Shown piece by piece: positions 8,566 through 16,713 of a stretch of DNA of 49,236 nucleotides. This stretch comes from CAZVWH01 sp964631175 (GTDB lineage Bacteria > Planctomycetota > Phycisphaerae > Sedimentisphaerales > Anaerobacaceae). The notes beneath the pieces were generated by a model that saw only the letters and a program-made list of their open reading frames with translations, made no database searches and was not told where the DNA came from. Numbering within the stretch: the stretch's first letter is position 1; every line of letters starts with the position of its first letter. The DNA is taken from assembly GCA_964631175.1 (NCBI GenBank), contig CAZVWH010000010.1:1-49236 (forward strand). Direction: 5' to 3'. The position numbers and the translations under genes were made by a program.

Positions 8566-9153
8566 TTATGCAGTTCCCGAAGTAAATGCTTTACCAACCT
8601 TTCGTCGTATACGCTCGTCAGCGTAACGGATACCTTTACCCTTGTAGGGTTCCGGCGGCCTGATTTTACGTATATCCGCAGTAAACTGCCCCAGGAGGTG
8701 CTTGTCTATCGCCGAGAGCGTTAGCTTTGCAGGAATCTCATCACCTCGGGTTGAAGCAACATCAATGCTCACGTTTACACCCTCAGGAATTGGCCGCTCA
8801 ATTAAGCGGGAAAAGCCTATATTAAAAATTAGCTTTCCATCCTGCTCTTTCACGCTATAGCCGGTGCCGTAAATCTCCATTTTCTTTTCAAAACCTTTAC
8901 AGACCCCGACGACCATATTGGCAATCAGGGCCCGCATTGTACCGTGCAGTTGCTTGTTTAGCCTATCTTGCGGCTGGTTGTTTTTAACGAGGATTTGTCG
9001 CTCGTCATTATCAATTTCCACCTTGATGCGGGGATGACAGTCCATCTTCAGGCTTCCAAGCGGACCTGATACTTTGATAGATCCGCCTGAAGCGGATAAT
9101 TCGGCCTTTACCGCCTCAGGGATAGCAATAGGTTTTTTCCCAATACGACTCAT
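8566..9153 (-). CDS. rplF: 50S ribosomal protein L6
   Basis: A 195-aa protein at the base of the L7/L12 stalk, with two similar alpha/beta domains. MSRIGKKPIAIPE is the family start, so I place the ATG at 9151-9153 rather than five codons upstream. The C-terminal PPEPYKGKGIRYADE...RRKVGK is the L6 signature. The start overlaps the rpsH stop by one base (TGATG), implying coupling. Confidence 0.97.
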   Translation of the reverse strand: MSRIGKKPIAIPEAVKAELSASGGSIKVSGPLGSLKMDCHPRIKVEIDNDERQILVKNNQPQDRLNKQLHGTMRALIANMVVGVCKGFEKKMEIYGTGYSVKEQDGKLIFNIGFSRLIERPIPEGVNVSIDVASTRGDEIPAKLTLSAIDKHLLGQFTADIRKIRPPEPYKGKGIRYADERIRRKVGKAFTSGTA

Positions 9154-9551
9154 CAGCTTACCTTGCAAAGTACCTCGCCGCCAGTATTGGTCTGACGGCA
9201 GTCTCTGTCACTCATTACACCTTTACTCGTTGAAACAATAGCGATACCCATACCATCCAAAACACGAGGTAGCTTGTCAACAGAGCAGTAAACTCGACGG
9301 CTAAGTTTGCTTGTCCTTGTTATCTCGTTAATAACCGGTTGACTTTGCTGATTATACTTGAGAATTACTCGCAGTATTCCTTGTTTGCCATCGTCAATTC
9401 GGTCGAAGTCTTTAATATAGCCTTCCTTCTTCAGCACATTCGCTATGCCTTCACAAATATTTGATGCTTTGACGGTTACCTGTTCTTTATTTATTCGCAC
9501 AGCATTGCGAATTCTCGTCAGCATATCAGCTATCGGGTCGCCCAAACTCAT
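9153..9551 (-). CDS. rpsH: 30S ribosomal protein S8
   Basis: A 132-aa central-domain 16S rRNA binder and, in Escherichia coli, the translational repressor of the spc operon. The N-terminus DPIADMLTRIRNA and the C-terminal GIAIVSTSKGVMSDRDCRQTN...GGEVLCKV are diagnostic. It lies between rpsN and rplF. Confidence 0.97.
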   Translation of the reverse strand: MSLGDPIADMLTRIRNAVRINKEQVTVKASNICEGIANVLKKEGYIKDFDRIDDGKQGILRVILKYNQQSQPVINEITRTSKLSRRVYCSVDKLPRVLDGMGIAIVSTSKGVMSDRDCRQTNTGGEVLCKVS

Positions 9552-9569
9552 AATTTTGTGCCTCGTGCC

Positions 9570-9656
9570 TCATTAAGCTAAAAACTTAAAGCTAAAAATG
9601 AAAAACTGTGAAATTCATTAATTTTAAGCTTTAGGTTTTAAGTTTTTAATTTTCTT
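9570..9656. repeat. word-built inverted repeat in rpsN-rpsH gap
   Basis: The left arm AAAAACTTAAAGCTAAAAATGAA and the right arm TTCATTAATTTTAAGC...TTTTAAGTTTTT are largely reverse complementary. The right arm reiterates TTTTAAG/CTTTAGG words. No coding signal is seen in the gap. Confidence 0.6.
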
Positions 9657-9657
9657 C

Positions 9658-9843
9658 TTACCAGCTTGCTTTTTTCACTCCCGGTATCTTTCCCTCATTA
9701 GCTAAAGTCCTGAAACAAATCCGGCAGATTTTGAACTTGCGATAAACACCTCTGGCTCTTCCACAAAGCTCACAACGCGTATATTGTCTAACCCGGAATT
9801 TTTGTTTCTTTTTCGCCTTGTTTTCCAGCGCTTTAGTTGACAT
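9658..9843 (-). CDS. rpsN: 30S ribosomal protein S14, zinc-binding short form
   Basis: A 61-aa type Z S14. Two CxxC pairs (RCELCGRARG and KICRICFRTLA) form the zinc finger, followed by the invariant GKIPGVKKASW end. The short form is common outside the proteobacteria. It lies between rplE and rpsH, with word-repeat gaps on both sides. Confidence 0.97.
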   Translation of the reverse strand: MSTKALENKAKKKQKFRVRQYTRCELCGRARGVYRKFKICRICFRTLANEGKIPGVKKASW

Positions 9844-9854
9844 CTATATGTTCC

Positions 9855-9916
9855 TACACTGGTAACTGGTAATCGAGTTCACTATTTAACCAATAACCAA
9901 TTCCAGTTACCAATTA
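9855..9916. repeat. TTACCAGTTACC-type inverted repeat in rplE-rpsN gap
   Basis: The plus strand reads ACTGGTAACTGGTAAT, then a short spacer, then AACCAATAACCAATTCCAGTTACCAATT. The arms are reiterated and roughly complementary. The same words fill the rplJ-rplL gap at 29836-29930. Confidence 0.7.
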
Positions 9917-10459
9917 TTATTTTTTTCTAAATGGCATACCGAACAGCATCAGCAACTGCCTTGCTTCCTCATTGGTTTTTGCCGTCGTTATAAATGTTAT
10001 ATTCATTCCCTGCTGAAACTCGACTTGAGCCGGGTTGATTTCCGGAAAAACGGTCTGCTCGGACAGGCCCATCGAGTAATTACCTTTGCCGTCGAAGCTA
10101 CTTGGATTGAGCCCCCTAAAGTCTCTCACCCGCGGGATTGAAAGATTAATGAGTCTGTCTATAAATTCATACATTCTTACGCCGCGCAGTGTAACCTTCA
10201 GGCCGTTTTCCATACCTTGGCGAAGCTTAAAGTTGGAGACACTTCTTTTAGCTTTGCAAACAAGAGGCATTTGGCCGGTAATCATCGACAGGTCCTTTTT
10301 GGCTGCTTCGAGAAACTTTTTGTCCTGCACCGCTTTTCCTACGCCCATTGAGACAACTATCTTTTCCATCCGTGGCACAGCCATAGGACTTTTATAGCCG
10401 AATTCCTTATTCAGCTCCGGGACTATCTTGGATTTATATAAATCTTTTAACCGTGCCAT
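9917..10459 (-). CDS. rplE: 50S ribosomal protein L5
   Basis: A 180-aa central-protuberance protein that binds 5S rRNA. Diagnostic stretches are PRMEKIVVSMGVG, IPRVRDFRGLNPSSFDGKGNYSMG and the C-terminal MNITFITTAKTNEEARQLL. The length is typical. It lies between rplX and rpsN. Confidence 0.97.
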   Translation of the reverse strand: MARLKDLYKSKIVPELNKEFGYKSPMAVPRMEKIVVSMGVGKAVQDKKFLEAAKKDLSMITGQMPLVCKAKRSVSNFKLRQGMENGLKVTLRGVRMYEFIDRLINLSIPRVRDFRGLNPSSFDGKGNYSMGLSEQTVFPEINPAQVEFQQGMNITFITTAKTNEEARQLLMLFGMPFRKK

Positions 10460-10498
10460 AATCCATAACTCGCAGCTTTGTTCGCCATTGAAGACTCA

Positions 10499-10837
10499 TT
10501 ATTGATTTTTTGCCTTTTTAACCACACCTATTTCAGTATTATCCGCACCCATTCGCTTTTTGGTCCCATCCTTGTCCAGCCGGTAATGAACTCTGCCGCC
10601 TCTGGAGGTTTTCGGATTTACAGGCAAAACGTTGCTGATATGGAGGGGCTGCTCAACATTGATCCGACCTCCCTGAGGATTCTTACGTGAAGGCCGAACA
10701 TGCTTTTTAGCTATATTGTGACCCTGCACCACCACTTTATTCTTCTGGGATATAACACGCAGCACCCTGCCGGTAGCACCTTTATGGTCACCAGCTATAA
10801 TCTCAACCATATCACCTTTTTTAATGTGAAAAGGCAT
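10499..10837 (-). CDS. rplX: 50S ribosomal protein L24
   Basis: A 112-aa KOW-domain assembly initiator of the 50S subunit. The KOW segment KKGDMVEIIAGDHKGATGRV and the RPSRKNPQGGRI...PLHISNVLPVNP stretch are diagnostic. I prefer ATG at 10835-10837, with GAGG upstream, over the TTG two codons earlier. It lies between rplN and rplE. Confidence 0.95.
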   Translation of the reverse strand: MPFHIKKGDMVEIIAGDHKGATGRVLRVISQKNKVVVQGHNIAKKHVRPSRKNPQGGRINVEQPLHISNVLPVNPKTSRGGRVHYRLDKDGTKKRMGADNTEIGVVKKAKNQ

Positions 10838-10851
10838 CTTCAACCTCGTAT

Positions 10852-10920
10852 TAAGTATATCGTATCACGTATTGCATATTTGCCTTCACACAAGGCATAT
10901 TATGCACAACATACGATACT
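10852..10920. repeat. inverted repeat in rplN-rplX gap
   Basis: The left arm AGTATATCGTATCACGTATT...TTTGCCTT pairs imperfectly with the right arm AAGGCATATTATGCACAACATACGATACT around a CACAC loop. It occupies the whole gap and may end just inside the rplN stop region. Confidence 0.6.
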
Positions 10921-11306
10921 TAGACTACTTCACTTGCCAGAGATATAATTTTCATATAGTTTTTTTCGCGCAGCTCACGAGCGACAGCTCCGAAAATCCT
11001 TGTCCCTATGGGATTTCCTTCATTATCAATCATTACCGCGGCGTTACTGTCAAATCTCACATAGCTGCCATCGGTCCGCTTCACCGGACTTTTGGTACGA
11101 ATAATAACACATTTATGAACTTTTTTATCGTCCAGTTGGCAGGTTGGTAACACCTTTTTTATGGCGACAGTAACAACATCCCCTACCGAGGCAACCGGCC
11201 GGGTAAACTTGCCGCGAGCTCCGACCTTGCCGAGGACTTTAACGCACAGCGCCGACTTGACACCCGAGTTGTCGGCTATGTCCAACATTGTTTCCTGCTG
11301 AATCAC
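10920..11306 (-). CDS. rplN: 50S ribosomal protein L14
   Basis: A 128-aa protein at the subunit interface. LDIADNSGVKSALCVKVLG, IIRTKSPVKRTDGSYVRFDSNA and GTRIFGAVARELR are family signatures. The start is GTG at 11304-11306, giving MIQQETM. An internal ATG six codons in would clip the first strand. It lies between rpsQ and rplX. Confidence 0.96.
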   Translation of the reverse strand: MIQQETMLDIADNSGVKSALCVKVLGKVGARGKFTRPVASVGDVVTVAIKKVLPTCQLDDKKVHKCVIIRTKSPVKRTDGSYVRFDSNAAVMIDNEGNPIGTRIFGAVARELREKNYMKIISLASEVV

Positions 11307-11364
11307 CTTACTGTTCTCGTATCATCGTCTTTCATTCTTTGTGTTTCACTCGAGTACTCAGGCA

Positions 11365-11631
11365 TCACAACCCAGCTTGAACTGCTTTTTCAACAACTCT
11401 GAGAAGACGCCAGCTTTTGGTTTTGCTGTGAGGCCGGCATTGCGCAATTTCAACAAGGTCGCCGAGGTTAGCCTCGTTGCTCTCATCGTGTACGACGAGT
11501 TTAGTTCTACGTTTTACATATTTACCATACTTCGGATGTTTGACCTTAAAATCAATAGCAACTTGAATGCTCTTATTGCCGCTGTTGCTTATCATTTTAC
11601 CGGTTAAAGTTATTGTTTTTTGGTTCTGCAT
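11365..11631 (-). CDS. rpsQ: 30S ribosomal protein S17
   Basis: An 88-aa OB-fold protein that binds 16S rRNA early in assembly. The core TLTGKMISNSGNKSIQVAIDFKVKHPKYGKYVKR and the HDESNEANLGDLVEIAQCRPHSKTKSW stretch are diagnostic. I prefer ATG at 11629-11631, with GGAA upstream, over an in-frame TTG two codons earlier. Confidence 0.95.
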   Translation of the reverse strand: MQNQKTITLTGKMISNSGNKSIQVAIDFKVKHPKYGKYVKRRTKLVVHDESNEANLGDLVEIAQCRPHSKTKSWRLLRVVEKAVQAGL

Positions 11632-11666
11632 TTTCAATTTCCATCATCTGCCATCTACAGTAAAAA

Positions 11667-11852
11667 TCACGCTCGCTCATGTATTATCGTTTTGATCCTG
11701 GCTATATCTCGCTTAACGTTTCTTATGACTTTGGAATTCTCCAGTTTTTCTGTAACCGCCTGCGAGCGCAAATCAAATAGATGTCTGTTGAGCTCTTGTA
11801 GTGTGCTCTCCATCTCGTCCTGGCTCATCTCACGATATTGCTGCGCTTTCAC
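11667..11852 (-). CDS. rpmC: 50S ribosomal protein L29
   Basis: A 61-aa two-helix protein near the exit tunnel. EMESTLQELNRHLFDLRSQAVTEKLENS and the VKRDIARIKTIIHER end fit the family. It lies 13 nt after rplP and before rpsQ, the standard order. Confidence 0.95.
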   Translation of the reverse strand: MKAQQYREMSQDEMESTLQELNRHLFDLRSQAVTEKLENSKVIRNVKRDIARIKTIIHERA

Positions 11853-11865
11853 TTAAAGCTCCTTT

Positions 11866-12285
11866 TTATAGAGAATGCCTTCGCTTAACAAATCTGCACT
11901 TGATTGGCATCTTATGAGCAACTCTGAGCAATGCCTGCTTTGCAACATCTTCGCTGACTCCTCCAATCTCAAAACAGACCTGCCCCGGCCTGACCCGAGC
12001 AACCCAGAATTCAGGTTCACCTTTACCTTTGCCCATACGCGTCTCTAAAGGCTTTGAACTCACCGGCTTATGTGGAAACAACCTCAGATAGACCTTTCCT
12101 TCACGGTGCAGAAAATGAGTTGCCGCAACTCGCCCGGCTTCGATGGTCTTAGCACTTATCCAACTTGTTTCCAGCGCCTGCAGTCCGTAATCACCGAATG
12201 CGATATAATTACCCCTCGCGGCGTTGCCTTTCATTCTGCCGCGTTGGCTTTTACGATATTTAACTCTTTTTGGCATCATTGCCAT
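11866..12285 (-). CDS. rplP: 50S ribosomal protein L16
   Basis: A 139-aa protein that organises the A-site side of the peptidyl-transferase centre. PKRVKYRKSQRGRMKG at the start, the ALETSWISAKTIEAGRVA helix and MGKGKGEPEFWVARVRPG are family signatures. It lies between rpsC and rpmC. Confidence 0.97.
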   Translation of the reverse strand: MAMMPKRVKYRKSQRGRMKGNAARGNYIAFGDYGLQALETSWISAKTIEAGRVAATHFLHREGKVYLRLFPHKPVSSKPLETRMGKGKGEPEFWVARVRPGQVCFEIGGVSEDVAKQALLRVAHKMPIKCRFVKRRHSL

Positions 12286-12317
12286 TTTTATCGACCCTGT
12301 TTTATAATGAATCCTTG

Positions 12318-13130
12318 TTAGTCAGTGCCACTTCGCTTGCTTTTGCCGTTGTTTGTTGCGGCGGTACTTTCAGATCCGGTAGTTTCATTCTTCGCAGCAG
12401 GGTTGCTGCGGAGAGCAGATTTTGCCGGCGCTGTACTAACGCGCCTTTGCGGACGAGACCGACGACGTGGACTTTGCTGCATCTGAATTTCTTCGCCGAA
12501 TTTACCTTTATATATCCAAACCTTAACGCCGATAGTACCATAGGTTGTTTTAGCTGTTGCCAAGGCGTAATCCACATTAGCATCAAGAGTATGCAGTGGA
12601 ATACTGCCGAGCTTTTGTGTTTCTCTGCGGGCCATTTCCGAACCGGCCAGCCGGCCAGCGCACATAATCTTAACTCCCCGAGCGCCGGCGTTCAGCGCAG
12701 TTTCACAGTATTGCTTCATCATACGCCGAAACGATGCACGTTTGGCTAACTGCTCGGCAATTGCCTCAGCCACCAAAGTAGCATTTAGATCCGGCTCTTT
12801 TATCTCAATAACATTGACAGTTACCTTTCTGCCCGTCAGCTCTTCAAGCTCTTCTCGCAGCTTATCTACTTCTCCGCCTCTGGGTCCGATGACCACGCCG
12901 GGACGGGCGCTGTGCAGCGTTACATTAACTTCATTACGAGTACGAATTATCTCGACCTTTGCTACAGCACCTTTGGGCATATTACGGTTAAATTTATTAT
13001 CAACATATTTGCGGATTTTCTGGTCTTCGACGAGAAAATCACCGTAGTTAGCTTTCGAAGCAAACCATGTGCTCTTCCATCCCAGCGTTATACCTGTTCT
13101 AAAACCTATCGGCGAAGTTTTTTGACCCAT
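12318..13130 (-). CDS. rpsC: 30S ribosomal protein S3
   Basis: A 270-aa protein at the mRNA entry channel. It has an N-terminal KH domain (PGVVIGPRGGEVDKLREEL) and a C-terminal domain ending in YGTIGVKVWIYKG. A basic Ser/Ala/Arg-rich tail of about 55 residues (RRRSRPQRR...GKSKRSG) extends beyond the usual end and is probably disordered. It lies between rplV and rplP. Confidence 0.96.
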   Translation of the reverse strand: MGQKTSPIGFRTGITLGWKSTWFASKANYGDFLVEDQKIRKYVDNKFNRNMPKGAVAKVEIIRTRNEVNVTLHSARPGVVIGPRGGEVDKLREELEELTGRKVTVNVIEIKEPDLNATLVAEAIAEQLAKRASFRRMMKQYCETALNAGARGVKIMCAGRLAGSEMARRETQKLGSIPLHTLDANVDYALATAKTTYGTIGVKVWIYKGKFGEEIQMQQSPRRRSRPQRRVSTAPAKSALRSNPAAKNETTGSESTAATNNGKSKRSGTD

Positions 13131-13163
13131 AGTTATATCGCGTTCTTATTCCTAACTTTGTTT

Positions 13164-13712
13164 TTAAGCCTGTGCTACTGTGACATATATGTGGCAGGCT
13201 GATTTACGAATAGGATGCGCTCTGCCTCTGTCTTTCGGAATCCACCTTTTTGTGCCGGCACGCACTCCTGCATCATCGACGCGAGCTTCGCTAACATAGA
13301 GATTGTCCACATCAGCTTGCTGAGCATCGGCATCTGCAACGGCGCATTTTAATATCTTGTTAATCATCGTAGCGGCTCGTTTTCTCGTGAACTTCAGGAC
13401 ATCCATCGCGTCCTGAACACGTAAGCCGGCTATTAACTGCGTAACTATCCTGGCTTTACGTGCCGAAATTGGAGCGTACCGATAAGACGATTGCCAATCG
13501 GTCAAGTCACTTACGCCCACAGCGAGGGCCCCGGCCAGCCGACGGACGTCCTCAGCACGAGGTTTGGGTTTAAAGAAACCCTTTTGCCAGTTCCGGATGG
13601 CCACCGTCGTTTTTTTCCTGTCGAGCTTGCCTCCGGCAAGGTGGCCGGCTAAAGTATCTATGGCCATCTTTCGCTGATCAAGCAACTCTTTCAATTTATT
13701 AGCACTTAACAT
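13164..13712 (-). CDS. rplV: 50S ribosomal protein L22 with N-terminal XRE-like helix-turn-helix
   Basis: The L22 core is residues about 78-180 (SYRYAPISARKARIVTQLI, the tunnel hairpin region, and WIPKDRGRAHPIRKSACHIYV at the end). About 70 residues precede it. They read like a Cro/CI-type fold: NKLKELLDQRKMAIDTLAGHL, then TTVAIRNWQKG, then RAEDVRRLAGALAVGVSDL. The total of 182 aa compares with about 110-120 for ordinary L22. ATG at 13710-13712 covers both parts. Internal GTG/TTG codons near the junction could give a short form. It lies between rpsS and rpsC. Confidence 0.93.
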   Translation of the reverse strand: MLSANKLKELLDQRKMAIDTLAGHLAGGKLDRKKTTVAIRNWQKGFFKPKPRAEDVRRLAGALAVGVSDLTDWQSSYRYAPISARKARIVTQLIAGLRVQDAMDVLKFTRKRAATMINKILKCAVADADAQQADVDNLYVSEARVDDAGVRAGTKRWIPKDRGRAHPIRKSACHIYVTVAQA

Positions 13713-13808
13713 ACTTCACATCCCGCGACTTATCTTTTTATTTGACTTCGACGAGCCTGCCTCGATAAGTTCGGAGAGACTCAATCGAATCGCGGTTCAC
13801 TAGGTTCA

Positions 13809-14078
13809 CTACTTTATTTTCCTGCTTGAATGGCCTTTGAATGTCCTTGTGTGCGAGAATTCGCCGAGCCTGTGTCCCACCATATCTTCGGTAATATAAA
13901 CTTTATTGAACACTTTGCCATTATGGACCATAAAGGTAAAGCCAACAAACTCCGGGACTATTGTACATCTTCTTGCCCAGGTTTTTATCGGCTCCTTCGA
14001 GCCTGAAGCAACCTGCCTGCTTACCTTGACAAGCAATTTCTCATCAACATAAGGTCCTTTTTTAAGAGATCTTCCCAT
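13809..14078 (-). CDS. rpsS: 30S ribosomal protein S19
   Basis: An 89-aa head protein. MGRSLKKGPYVDEKLL, the ARRCTIVPEFVGFTFMVHNGKVF segment and GHRLGEFSHTRTFKGHS are diagnostic. It lies between rplB and rplV. Confidence 0.97.
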   Translation of the reverse strand: MGRSLKKGPYVDEKLLVKVSRQVASGSKEPIKTWARRCTIVPEFVGFTFMVHNGKVFNKVYITEDMVGHRLGEFSHTRTFKGHSSRKIK

Positions 14079-14124
14079 TTCGCATCTCGTTACGCACCTG
14101 TCCTTAGGAGGTACGACTTAAATC

Positions 14125-14976
14125 TTAAACAGCTAATTGTTTTTGCCTTTTGGTTTTGTGTCTTCTGATAATCCTTTTGTTACTTGGATTTCTGGGATTT
14201 CTGGTTTTTCCACCTTTTGCCGGCACACCCGTTGGAGAGCAGGGATGTCGTCCACCATTTGATCTGCCTTCACCACCTCCCATCGGATGAGCGATAGGAT
14301 TCATAGCTTTGCCCCTCACATGGGACCTTCGTCCAATGTGCCGTGTTCGCCCAGCCTTACCCAAGTTTACATTCTGGTAGTCGGAATTGCTCAATCGACC
14401 AATCGTTGCTCGGCATTCCTTGCGAAGCATTCGCATTTCGCCGCTCGGCAAAATGATAGTTACCCAGTTCCCTTCTTTGGCTACAATTCTTGCGGCGCCG
14501 CCGGCACCTCTGACCAGTTTTCCACCCTGGCCGACAGTCATTTCAATATTGTGAATTTCAATACCGGCGGGTATCGACTCCAAAGCCATCGCATTGCCGA
14601 CTTTGGGCTCACAAAATTGACCGCTTTCCACCTTCTCTGCGACCTTTATTCCCTGTGGTGCCAGTATATATCTTTTTTCGCCGTCGGCGTAATGAAGTAG
14701 AGATATAAAACAGTTTCTGTTAGGGTCGTATTCAATCGTAGCAACTTTTGCTGGGATGCCATCCTTATTTCGCTTGAAATCGATAATTCGATAGATTTTT
14801 CTTGCTCCACCGCCCCTAAAACGTGTCGTAGTGACGCCGTATGTGTTTCGTCCGCCATTTTTCTTTATGCGCACACAAAGAGACTTCTCAGGTTTAGTAA
14901 TAGTGAGCTCGGAATAATCAATAGCCGAGCTGTTCCTACGCCCTGCACTTGTTGGTTTATGAACTCGAATAGCCAT
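14125..14976 (-). CDS. rplB: 50S ribosomal protein L2
   Basis: A 283-aa core protein needed for subunit association and peptidyl transfer. Signatures are RFRGGGARKIYRIIDFKRNKDG, AGGAARIVAKEGNWVTIILPSGEMR and the C-terminal MNPIAHPMGGGEGRSNGGRH, which includes the conserved histidine region. It lies between rplW and rpsS. Confidence 0.98.
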   Translation of the reverse strand: MAIRVHKPTSAGRRNSSAIDYSELTITKPEKSLCVRIKKNGGRNTYGVTTTRFRGGGARKIYRIIDFKRNKDGIPAKVATIEYDPNRNCFISLLHYADGEKRYILAPQGIKVAEKVESGQFCEPKVGNAMALESIPAGIEIHNIEMTVGQGGKLVRGAGGAARIVAKEGNWVTIILPSGEMRMLRKECRATIGRLSNSDYQNVNLGKAGRTRHIGRRSHVRGKAMNPIAHPMGGGEGRSNGGRHPCSPTGVPAKGGKTRNPRNPSNKRIIRRHKTKRQKQLAV

Positions 14977-15033
14977 AATTTATATCCTTCGACTCTGCTC
15001 AGGCCCGCCCCGAACAAGGCCGAGGGGACGGAT

Positions 15034-15312
15034 TTAGAATAAATCTATGTGATAATCCGGTTCCAAAAATACAACAGCCTTTTTCCAATTGGCTGTCCTG
15101 CCGATGGCTTTGCCTCTTCGGCGACGTTTACCCCTTTGATTAGCGGTTCTGATTTTTTGAACCTTCACACTATATATTTCCTCAACAGCATTTTTTATTT
15201 GAGTTTTGTTTGCTCTTTTGTCTACCTCAAAAGGGTATGCCCCCTTTGTATTGGCAAAGTGCATTCCCTGCTCTGTAATCAAAGGCCGAATTATTATACT
15301 AAGTACATCCAT
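15034..15312 (-). CDS. rplW: 50S ribosomal protein L23
   Basis: A 92-aa exit-tunnel protein and the docking site for trigger factor and SRP. IIIRPLITEQGMHFAN, YPFEVDKRANKTQIKNAVEEIYSVKV and GRTANWKKAVVFL are diagnostic. It starts 7 nt after the rplD stop. Repeat words fill the end of rplD, and no Shine-Dalgarno sequence is seen. Confidence 0.95.
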   Translation of the reverse strand: MDVLSIIIRPLITEQGMHFANTKGAYPFEVDKRANKTQIKNAVEEIYSVKVQKIRTANQRGKRRRRGKAIGRTANWKKAVVFLEPDYHIDLF

Positions 15313-15317
15313 ACCGA

Positions 15318-15390
15318 GGTCAGAGGACAGAGGACAGAGTTTCTGACTTCTGTTTTCTGTCTTCTGAATTCTGAATTCTGTCTTTCTTAT
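15318..15390. repeat. TCTGAATTCTG/AGAGGACAG word repeat overlapping the rplD 3' end
   Basis: The plus strand has GAGGTCAGAGGACAGAGGACAGAG followed by CTGACTTCTGTTTTCTGTCTTCTGAATTCTGAATTCTGTC. The two parts are imperfect reverse complements built from reiterated words. The repeat encodes the last ~20 residues of L4. Confidence 0.7.
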
Positions 15391-16000
15391 TCAAAACAGA
15401 TAAAAACGCCTCATAAGTTATCAGCATTTTACGACGGCTGCATATATCACCCGCATTCAGCTCAGCTACGGGCATAACAGCTACCTTAGGAACATTCCGA
15501 GCCGACTTATAAATATTCTCATCGTAGTCACTGACCGCCACTAAACAACTGCGATCAATGTTCAAATTGTTCAGCACTTTTACAAAATCTTTGGTTTTAG
15601 GGTTTTCAAAGCTCAGCGTATCGACAACCACGACATCGTTACCCAAAAGCTTTGCCAATATAGCTGAGTCTCTGGCTAATCTTCTCTGCTTTTTAGGCAT
15701 ACTTTTGCTAAAATCTCTTGCAATTTTGGCGAAGGTGACTCCGCCGCCGACGCGTTTGCCGGTTCTACGGGTTCCAGCCCGGGCAAAGCCGGTACCCTTT
15801 TGCCTATAGAGCTTTTTTGTAGAGCCGGTCACTAAGCCTCTGCTCTTCGTCGCTGCTGTACCTACACGCTTATTATTGTGATACATAACGACGGCCTGCT
15901 TAAGCAACAGGTATCTAACCACACCACCTAAAGCAGACTCATCAACCGTTAAGCTATCAACCTCCTGGCCCTCTGTGTTGTAAACCGTTAACTCAATCAT
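15320..16000 (-). CDS. rplD: 50S ribosomal protein L4, with repeat-derived C-terminal tail
   Basis: A 226-aa protein with a tunnel-lining loop (TKSRGLVTGSTKKLYRQKGTGFARAGTRR...GGGVTFAK). In E. coli L4 also represses the S10 operon. I place the start at ATG 15998-16000 (MIELTVYN). It overlaps the rplC stop as ATGA and matches the family N-terminus, whereas the longer reading would add 17 unrelated residues. The last ~20 residues (KKDRIQNSEDRKQKSETLSS) are encoded by an intergenic-type word repeat. Confidence 0.95.
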   Translation of the reverse strand: MIELTVYNTEGQEVDSLTVDESALGGVVRYLLLKQAVVMYHNNKRVGTAATKSRGLVTGSTKKLYRQKGTGFARAGTRRTGKRVGGGVTFAKIARDFSKSMPKKQRRLARDSAILAKLLGNDVVVVDTLSFENPKTKDFVKVLNNLNIDRSCLVAVSDYDENIYKSARNVPKVAVMPVAELNAGDICSRRKMLITYEAFLSVLNKKDRIQNSEDRKQKSETLSSVL

Positions 16001-16668
16001 ATCCAAACACTGTTCTCCGCACCGGCTTTTGGGGAGCTTCGGACAATACAATAGCTTCCCGCCGATCCGGGCACAGAACCTTTGACCACCAATAAATTAT
16101 TCCCTTCGTCTATCGCCATCAGGCAATGGTTTTTAGTTGTGACATTGCGGTTGCCCATATGCCCTGCCATTTTTTTGCCTTTTTTGGGGCATCCGCCGTG
16201 ACCAGCGTCGCTGGCGAAACTTGATATCGAACCGGCTGCTCGGTGCTTTCGTTCTGTACCGTGAGAGGCTGGAAAACCACTGAAGCCGTGCCGTTTCATC
16301 ACGCCAGCGAAGCCTTTGCCTTTGCTTGTACCAATAACATCAACTAATTCGTTTTCAGAAAAAACAGAGACTGTAACAGAGTCTCCAGCTTTATATTCCA
16401 ATTCGGACTCATTCGACAGCCGCATCTCTCTGACGAATTTCTTCGGTGTTGTATTCGCTTTTGCGGTATGGCCGATCTGCGGCTTCTTACTTCGCCTAAG
16501 CTTAACATCATCATAACCTAATTGAATCGCATTATAACCATCACTCTCAGTAGTCTTAACTTGAACCACAGCGCAAGGGCCAGCTTGTATGACTGTAACG
16601 GGCACTAATTTACCCGATTTGTCATAGAGACGCGTCATTCCAACTTTTTTGCCCAATAGCATTGTCAT
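15997..16668 (-). CDS. rplC: 50S ribosomal protein L3
   Basis: A 223-aa protein close to the peptidyl-transferase centre. MLLGKKVGMTRLYD, the GTSKGKGFAGVMKRHGFSGFPASHGTER segment and KKMAGHMGNRNVTTKN are diagnostic. Its stop overlaps the rplD start by 4 nt. It follows rpsJ. Confidence 0.97.
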   Translation of the reverse strand: MTMLLGKKVGMTRLYDKSGKLVPVTVIQAGPCAVVQVKTTESDGYNAIQLGYDDVKLRRSKKPQIGHTAKANTTPKKFVREMRLSNESELEYKAGDSVTVSVFSENELVDVIGTSKGKGFAGVMKRHGFSGFPASHGTERKHRAAGSISSFASDAGHGGCPKKGKKMAGHMGNRNVTTKNHCLMAIDEGNNLLVVKGSVPGSAGSYCIVRSSPKAGAENSVWI

Positions 16669-16713
16669 TGTCCTACTGTTTATTTTTGCTCAAACGAGTT
16701 ACCGATACAAGAG

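Noticed and set aside
14287..14700. 137-codon plus-strand frame inside rplB
   Set aside because: It is the antisense shadow of L2, which is unmistakable on the minus strand.
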